Shown: piece by piece, positions 57,420 through 64,000 of the stretch
Layout: each line of letters starts with the position of its first letter
Position numbering within the stretch: the first letter of the stretch is position 1
The notes under the pieces: generated by a model
Databases searched by the model: none
Told to the model about the DNA's origin: nothing
The model's input: the letters and a program-made list of their open reading frames with translations, nothing else
Program-made: the position numbers and the translations under genes
Assembly: GCA_028023455.1 (NCBI GenBank)
Contig: JAQFVV010006709.1
Coordinates: 124,001-188,000, forward strand
Origin: Epiperipatus broadwayi
Taxonomy: Eukaryota > Onychophora > Udeonychophora > Euonychophora > Peripatidae
Length of the DNA: 64,000 nucleotides
Direction: 5' to 3'

Positions 57420-59342
57420 TAATCTTCATAAACACTCTAATGAATTTAAATTAGAACTTACAAATCGGTTTCAAGTATTAGTAGATTTTGAATATGATTC
57501 AGATTTGAATGAAATTAATAAAAAAATAACTAATACACTTTTAAGAACTGTAAGAAAGATAGCTGATAGAAAAAAGCAGCAAATGACCAATACAATTTCT
57601 ACTGAGACTAGAAAATTGATGAAGAAAAGAAGGAATATGAAGATATACAAAATTGATGCATTAAAAAGGATCCAACACCTCGAATTCTGTAAAATGGTAC
57701 AGAAAAGAGTTGAAAATGGTATAAAAAAATATAACTGTGAACTAGCAAGGAAAGCTGTAGAAGAAAATAAGTCTCAAGAATGTAAAACAACATTTTAGTA
57801 TTGGTAGGAAATTTATATCTGCAATAAGAAAAAAAGATGGAACTATTACTAAAAAGAGAGATGACATCATGAAATGGGTAGAAGACTTCTATCAAGAATT
57901 ATATACTAACAAAGACCAAGTACCTCTTATATCTATTATATTTTCTGAATTGCCCAGAATTTTAAATGAAGAAGTGAGACATACAATTAAATTTATGAAG
58001 AAAGGAAAGGCTCATGATGGAATTATAATTGATGTATTAAAAGAAGCAGGTGAAGAAATAGAAATTTTTTTAGCAAAGTTATATACCAAATGTCTAAATG
58101 ATAAAGATGTACCAGATGATTGGAAGAATGCAGTATTAATATTAATATTTAAAAAAGGTGATAAAGAAGATATTAAAAAATACAGACCTAACAGCCTTTT
58201 ATCAGTTTTATACAAAACGTTTACCAAGATAATTACAACTTGTCTACAGAGAACATTGGATTTCCACCAACTAAGAGAACAACCTGGATTTAAAAGTGGT
58301 TTTAGTACAGATCATTATAGAAAAGACACGTGAATATGAGTTGCCATTATGCTTTGGATTTGTAGATTATGAAAAGGCATTTGATTCTATAAACATATCT
58401 TCAGTGATTAAAGCATTGGATCATCAAGGTGTAGATCCAGGATATTGTCATATTTTAAAGAATATTTATAAAAATGCAACAGCAACAATTAGATTACATA
58501 ATGACAGTAGGAAAATCAACATTGAAAAGGGTGTATGGCAGGGTGACTTCATATCTCCAAAACTTTTTACAGCAGTGCTGCAAGAAGTATTTTGTGGATT
58601 AAAATAGGAAGCTAAAGGAGTGAAAGTAAATGGAGATTATTTAAGTCATTTAGATTTTGCAGATGATATAGTTGTGTTTGCAAGTAATGCTTTAGAGCTG
58701 CAGAAAATATTGTGGGAGTTATCAGATGAAAGTAGGACTAAAGATAAATGTTAAAAAAACTAAAGTAATGTTAATGGATTTTCTCAAAATATGAAAATAA
58801 AGATTGATTATGATGAGTTAGAAGAAGATAACAACTGCAAATATCTTAGTCAGATTATTAATACAGATGGTACATAATGGATGAAATTAATCATAGAATT
58901 AAACTTGGTTGGAGTGCTTTTGGTAGAAATAACTTGATACTAAAAAGAAATATGCCTATGTGTTTGAAAAGAAAGGTTTTTAATAAATGTGTTTTACCAG
59001 TTCTTACTTATGGAGCTGAGACTTGGACACTTAATAGAAGAGCAATACAGAGACTTCAGACCATTCAAAGAAGTATGGAGAGATGCATGTTAGAAATAAC
59101 AATAAGAGATCGAAAACATAATATATGGGTAAGAGAACAAACAGGTGTTATTGACCTCATTGAAAAAATTAAAAGACTGAAGTGGAGTTGGACTGGGCAT
59201 ATTGCTAGAAGAGATGATAATAGATGGACAATTGAAATCTTAAACTGGATTCCAAGAGATTGTAAAAGACCCAGAAACAGACAACATGTGAGATGGATGG
59301 ATCAAATAAGAAAGTGTGCAGGGGTGATGTGGAGAAGCTAAA
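57420..59342 (+). pseudogene. RTE reverse transcriptase and C-terminal region
   Basis: Open pieces are 57505-57798 (linker), 57869-58333, 58296-58607 and 58877-59341. They contain DDWKNAVLILIFKKGDKEDI, SLLSVLYKTFTKII, FVDYEKAFDS (first catalytic Asp, about 58360-58386), GVWQGDFISPKLFTAVLQEV and FADDIVVF (catalytic Asp pair, about 58654-58677). The C-terminal YGAETWTLNRR, WSWTGHIARR and W-DQIRK follow. Each junction is a single frameshift or stop, so decay is moderate. Confidence 0.88.
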
Positions 59343-59411
59343 GATCGGAGAAGATGGATTAAACTTGGAGACACCATCCTGCAGTGGATTGATAATGCTT
59401 GATGATGATGA

Positions 59412-61330
59412 TTTCAAATTTAAAATAAAGATGGCAATTCTTTATATACCATTTTTGAATTAAGTAAATAAAGCAATAGGATGTGAATTGTATATTTAAA
59501 TTATTCAGTAAACAGAATTATATATTGAATATTGTATCAGCTTTTGAATAATCATTTCACGTAATAGTATAGGGATGTTATATACATGTATAGAGGTCAT
59601 CACTTAATCACTCATGCACGGTAATGCCACAAGTCACATGAATGTGTGAACTTGCCCAAATACAAACATACATAACGAGATGTTAAAAAAGATTATGAGA
59701 AACCATTTAGCCAAAATCTTACCTTAAAAAGCAGCAAGAGATACTCTCATTTAGGCACTATTCATTTGTTATTACTACGCCAGTATTTTGTATTTAAAAT
59801 AATGGAATGGAATTGTTTTTACATAAAACTTATTCTAAATAGACTTTTCTTTTTAGGGGGCAATCTTGAACAGCTTTTTTTACCATGCCAAAAATAATAC
59901 AAAATAAAATAGAAATTCACATTTAATTTTTTAAAATAAAACTTTTTTTAGTTAAGGTGTTCATATATTTCCACAGGGCCTAACCAGTTTGAGACTAAAA
60001 AAAAACAATTTCATTGCAGATTACGGTATATTTCAGAACGAAATAAAGAGAAATCACAAGACATATAAATATATTACTAACAATAAACTCATTTCGTAAT
60101 ATAAATAAAAGCAAAAGACAAGTGTTTGTATACACGTATTACCTATCAAAACAAATTCACAAATTGAAATGACATATTACTAACGTACCAAAATAATGGG
60201 GATGGGGTATTAGTTCCTATTTTAGAAAATTATTAATTAACTAATCAAAAAATTAATTATAAAATATTAAATGAATAAATATTAATTTAAAATAAATATG
60301 TAAATTGAATATAAAAAATAAAACTACTTGTGAATTTACCGGTTTAGGAAGGACAGAAGCAACATACATTAACTGTCTAAAACAAAATGGCTGAAAACCG
60401 GCGTGGTATTTAATATTTCCAGTGTACAGTAGTTGTTTTTTTATTATTAACATTTTAAAGGAAGACAGTTTTATAATATTTCCATTTTATTGATTAATTT
60501 TTTTTTTTCTGTTATCTAAGGTTATTTTACCGATAAACACAAATAATTTATTTTTTTAATAAATGCTAAGAGTTTATTTTTTTAAGAAATTTATTATTAT
60601 TGCTTGAGAAATGTTTAGATCGTAGTGGAAGAAAAGATAATACTTTAATTACCGTAGTGTATTTTTTTTTTGTAATATTTGAAAAGTAATATTATTTACT
60701 TATTAGTACTTGAAAAAAATATGTCGATTTGGTATGGATAGATTAACAAATGCATTCTCTACTATTTTTTTCTGTCTATCTATATTAGGCTTGGGTCGTT
60801 AGAACCACAGATGATATTTTTTCAATGTTCATGACATTTTATGAATTACTGAAAGCATTATAGGGTCTTTTTGAATGTTTAAGAGGTGCGTATGATATTT
60901 TTTGAATATTTGAGACCTTTTTAAAAAAAATAGTACTGTATTACATTTATATGTAAAGCGTTTATGCTATGACATATGGAAAAAAAATAGATGTAAATTA
61001 TATTTTGAGAATTAACAATGGCAACAGATATTATCTTGGCAGTCTCACATTTGTACCTTTTTGGATTGCATTTCATCTATTATTACTTTATCATTTTATT
61101 TATGTTCTCATATATACGACTTCATTATATTTTTTTATCTATAAAGTAGTAATTAATTATCATTGATATAAGCATAGTCAATGCTAATATTGAATATTAA
61201 TTAATAATCGGGTTTATTGGAAACAATTGTGAAATAAATAAATGAATAATATTTGATAATTGCATTAATTAGTATTCATATTTTACTTGTTGATATAGTT
61301 TGGTACCTATAGTTTTTAAAACAGAATAAA
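59412..61330. repeat. Duplicon copy 2 (paired with 22280-27700)
   Basis: It matches copy 1 with the hAT insertion, the 80-bp hairpin and the 26598-27179 insertion absent. It therefore supplies empty sites for all three: GTATAGGG at 59567-59574 for hAT, and the 60800-60850 stretch for the other two. Non-coding. Confidence 0.75.
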
Positions 61331-61555
61331 AGTAATTCAAAAATTTTGATAAAAACTGCATTTCTTAGATATTCCAAAGGCATATAATTTCTTTGTGCAA
61401 ATACAAGCTATCCTCACAAATAAAAGAAGAATATGATAACAAAAAAGAAAACCCAAGAAATAAAAATAAAACATTATTTGGAGAAATATATGACCAAATA
61501 TTTGTAAGATAAAATTACAGTAATCAAATATAGAGATGATTAAAAAATAATATCT
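61325..61555. repeat. Dispersed repeat, paired with 39775-40000
   Basis: See the copy at 39775: same order of blocks, including AAATACAAGCTAT and AGTAATCAAATA. Confidence 0.7.
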
Positions 61556-61811
61556 TTTATAATTTAATTTAATTTATTTATATCTTCCATACAATTTGAA
61601 ATATATAAACCATTTACAGGCAGATAATTTAAATATAATAAATATATACAGTCAAGCTAAAGTGACAGAAAGTTTAATAATAATATGATAGACATGCAAT
61701 TAGTATCCTCTATAATATAGATTTCATTATGTTTATAAATTTATCTTTATCTATAGATAAAATGTCTATTTCTAATTTATTATCAATAGTATTGTATATA
61801 TACATAGAAAA
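61556..61811. other. AT-rich spacer, no recognisable feature
   Basis: AT-rich DNA between the repeat and the third LINE. No frame or motif identified. Confidence 0.5.
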
Positions 61812-64000
61812 CTCCAGGTAACAAAGAACGTTATCAAATTGATTATATATTGATTCAGAATAGATATAAGAATGCTGTTAAGGGTTCACATGCTTTGCCA
61901 GGTGCTGATATAGATTCGGATCATAATTTGGTGATGGCTAAATTAAAGTTAAGTTTAAAAAGAATTAAAAGAGGGAAAAGATACACAAGATGGGACTTGG
62001 ATAAATTGAGACAAATGGAAAAAGGAAAATTTGGTTTGATATGTGAAAATGAATTTAAAAGAATTGTTCAGGATGGGAACTATATTAATAGCTCTGATGA
62101 GTGTTGGAATAGAATTAAAGAGGGATTCTTGAAAATAGCAAAAAATGAAATAGGTATTATTCATGCGAGAAAAGCTAAAAGACCTTGGATAACTGAAGGT
62201 ATGTTGGAAAAGATGGAAGTGCGGAGATGGTGGAAGAATGTAAATACTGAGGAAGGGCAAAAGGAATATAGGAAATTTAATAATGAATTAAGAAGAGAAA
62301 CAGATTTAGCAAAAGAAAAGTGGTTGGAGCAAGAATGTAAAGAGATAGAAAGGTTTCAACAGATGAAAAGATATGATCTAGCATTTAATAGAATACAAAG
62401 TATTTCTTGGGAGAAAAAGACATGGGTAGTAAGTGAGATTGCAGATAAGAATGGAAGAAAGTTAACCGATAGTAATGATATATTAAAAAGATGGGAAGAA
62501 TATATTCGGTATCTGTTTAGTAGAGGAAATAATTTAATTAGTTATGAACTTGAAAATGAAGAAGATGTTGCAATGGATGATAGAGGTATGGACATACTGC
62601 CAGATGAAGTAAGAAAGGCAATCACACAAATGAAGAATGGTAAGGCTATTGGATTTGATGCAGTACCTATAGAATTTTTGAGAGAAATGGGAGAATTTAC
62701 TATGAAGGAAATAGTTGGACTTTGCAATTTGATATATAATAATGGAGTTTAGCCTGAAGATTTTTTAAGAACTATAGTGATTCCAATTGCTAAAAAGAAG
62801 AAAGCTGTTAAATGTGAAGAGTATAGGACAATAAGTGTATTGTCTCATGTTTCTAAGGTGTTATTGAGGATTTTAACTCAAAGGATTTATGGGAAGGTTG
62901 ACTATTATATTGCTGAAGAACAGTTTGGTTTTCGGAAAGGGAAAAGCACGAGATGCTATTGGTATTGTTAGGACAATTGCAGAAAGATATATTGAAAGAG
63001 ATAAAGGAATTTGTATATGTTTTGTAGATTTAGAAAAGGCATTTGATAGAGTAAGCTGGGATAAACTGATGTCTATCTTAAGAGATAAAGGAGTATTCTG
63101 AAAAGAAAGACGATTGATATGGAATATGTATAATGGTCAAAGAATAAGAGTTAGATTTGGATGTAATGAGACTGATGAAGTGAATATAGAAAGTGGAGTT
63201 AGGCAAGGATGTAGTATGTCACCTGTTTTGTTTAATATTTATTTAGAAGATATGCTAAATAATTATTTGGACTGTGGAGGAGCAAATGTTGGAGGAAGAG
63301 TAATAAAGTGTATAAGATTTGCAGATGATATGGCTCTTATTGCTGAGGAAGAAAAGGATCTTCAGAATATGTTGAATAAATTGGAAGAAGGATGTATGGC
63401 ATATGGAATGAAGATTAATATTGAAAAGACTAAGTGTTTATGGATAGGGAGAGATGCAAAAAGACTGCAAATTGGAATCCATGATGACATGGTGCAGCAG
63501 GTGAAGGGATTTAGATATTTGGGTTGTTGGTTGAGTGAGGATGGAAGAAGTGAAGATGAAGTTAAAAGAAGAATAGCATTGGCAAAGATGACATTTGTAA
63601 AAAGAAAGAAGATATTTTGTGGACAAAAAAAGAGAATTAAGGAAAAGATTAATTAAATGTTATGTGTGGAGTGTATTAATGTATGGTTGTGAGACATGGA
63701 CATTGAGTAATAGAATTAAGAAACGACTGGAAGCTTTTGAGATGTGGACATGGAGAAAAATGGAAAAAATCAGTTGGGTGAATAAAATAACAAATGAAGA
63801 AGTTTTGAAAAGGGTTAATGAGGAAAGAAGATTGATTGAAAGTATCAAAGAGAGAAAGAGAAACTGGATTGGACATATACTAAGAAAAGATTATAGTTTA
63901 ATGAAAGATGTTTTGGAAGGAATGGTGAGTGGAAATAAAAAGAAAGGATGGAAGAGATTGATATTATTGGATGATATACGAGATGGAAGGGGTTATGTGG
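61812..64000 (+). mobile_element. Third LINE (APE type), 5'-truncated, cut by window end
   Basis: Sequence homology begins at about 61812 with the last part of an AP-endonuclease (YQIDYILIQNRYKNAVK, and SDHNLV at 61916-61933). It runs through RT to the window end, where a C-terminal WIGHILRK region is still open. It is a different family from the two RTE copies (FADDMALIAE, QGCSMSPVLFNIYLED). The 5' truncation is typical of incomplete target-primed reverse transcription. I am unsure of the clade. Confidence 0.8.
61822..64000 (+). pseudogene. Endonuclease-reverse transcriptase, nearly intact
   Basis: The main frame 61850-62752 ends in a TAG that replaces Trp in NNGV-PEDF. It continues at 62753 with IPIAKKKKAVKCEEYRTISV, then SHVSKVLLRIL and EQFGFRKGK. 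A frameshift near 62945 leads to DAIGIVRTIAE and CFVDLEKAFDRVSWDKL (catalytic Asp). A stop near 63101 precedes 63114-63656 with GVRQGCSMSPVLFNIYLED and FADDMALIAEE (catalytic Asp pair, about 63318-63350). A last frameshift near 63630 leads to YGCETWTLSNR and WIGHILRKDYS. Only about four or five lesions interrupt the conserved part, so it is the youngest LINE here. Confidence 0.85.

Larger units (their letters stand above)
55446..59411 (+). mobile_element. RTE-type LINE copy 2, near full length, inactivated
   Basis: It contains a 5' region (55446-55935), endonuclease (55935-56645), a non-homologous insert (about 56650-57370), a linker and RT (57420-59342), and a short 3' end finishing in a TGATGATGATGAT run (59398-59411). 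A (TGATGA)n-type 3' end is a known feature of RTE elements. It follows copy 1 head to tail without a gap. Beyond 59411 the sequence switches to the duplicon that also starts at about 17393. Confidence 0.8.

Noticed and set aside
1-64000. CRISPR array, prokaryotic operon or phage content
   Set aside because: No regularly spaced repeats, no Shine-Dalgarno-linked gene strings. The content is metazoan transposons and C2H2 arrays.

Overview
This window is AT-rich (roughly three quarters A+T by eye), gene-poor DNA from a eukaryote. I infer an invertebrate animal. The evidence is two tandem C2H2 zinc-finger arrays, animal-type hAT transposases (GTF2IRD2/ZBED-like and ZMYM6/DUF4371-like), Jockey- and RTE-type non-LTR retrotransposons of kinds common in arthropods, and metazoan-style type I hammerhead ribozymes. 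I cannot name the species. There are no operons, no rRNA and no confident tRNA genes.

Layout. 1-3790: minus-strand zinc-finger array ZF1 with decayed fingers on both sides and a non-coding flank. 3930-8900: decayed Jockey-type LINE interrupted by three nested insertions. 8900-22300: AT-rich DNA with a long interspersed repeat (copies near 10.0-11.8, 13.2-14.6 and 17.9-19.8 kb; a fourth lies at 33.2-35.1 kb) that looks LTR-like. 22392-25146: a hAT transposon whose empty paralogous site is visible at 59.57 kb. 25147-27700: a duplicon repeated at 59412-61330. 27.7-33.2 kb: nothing recognisable. 35430-38060: minus-strand hAT transposase pseudogene. 38.1-45.3 kb: nothing coding. 45300-45915: nested foldback element. 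46340-50510: ZF2 array and flank, a paralogous duplicate of 1-3790. 52840-59411: two RTE LINEs head to tail. 61812-64000: a third LINE cut by the window end.

Main observation. Scattered through the window are at least seven small retroposon-like insertions flanked by target-site duplications, about 9-16 bp long where they can be read. Several carry a recognisable type I hammerhead self-cleaving ribozyme, so they look like retrozymes. Unusually, most are inverted dimers (foldbacks) with one ribozyme copy per strand and an asymmetric tail of about 45 bp at one end. At least two sequence families are present (CUGAUGA type and CUGACGA/GUC type), with a third probable one. Five of them sit inside dead LINE or hAT coding sequence, where removing the insert plus one duplication restores the host reading frame; this makes the boundaries reliable. 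I know of retrozymes as tandem direct dimers, not inverted ones.

The only host-gene-like coding regions are the two zinc-finger open frames. Both are embedded in longer decaying arrays and may themselves be pseudogenes or single exons.
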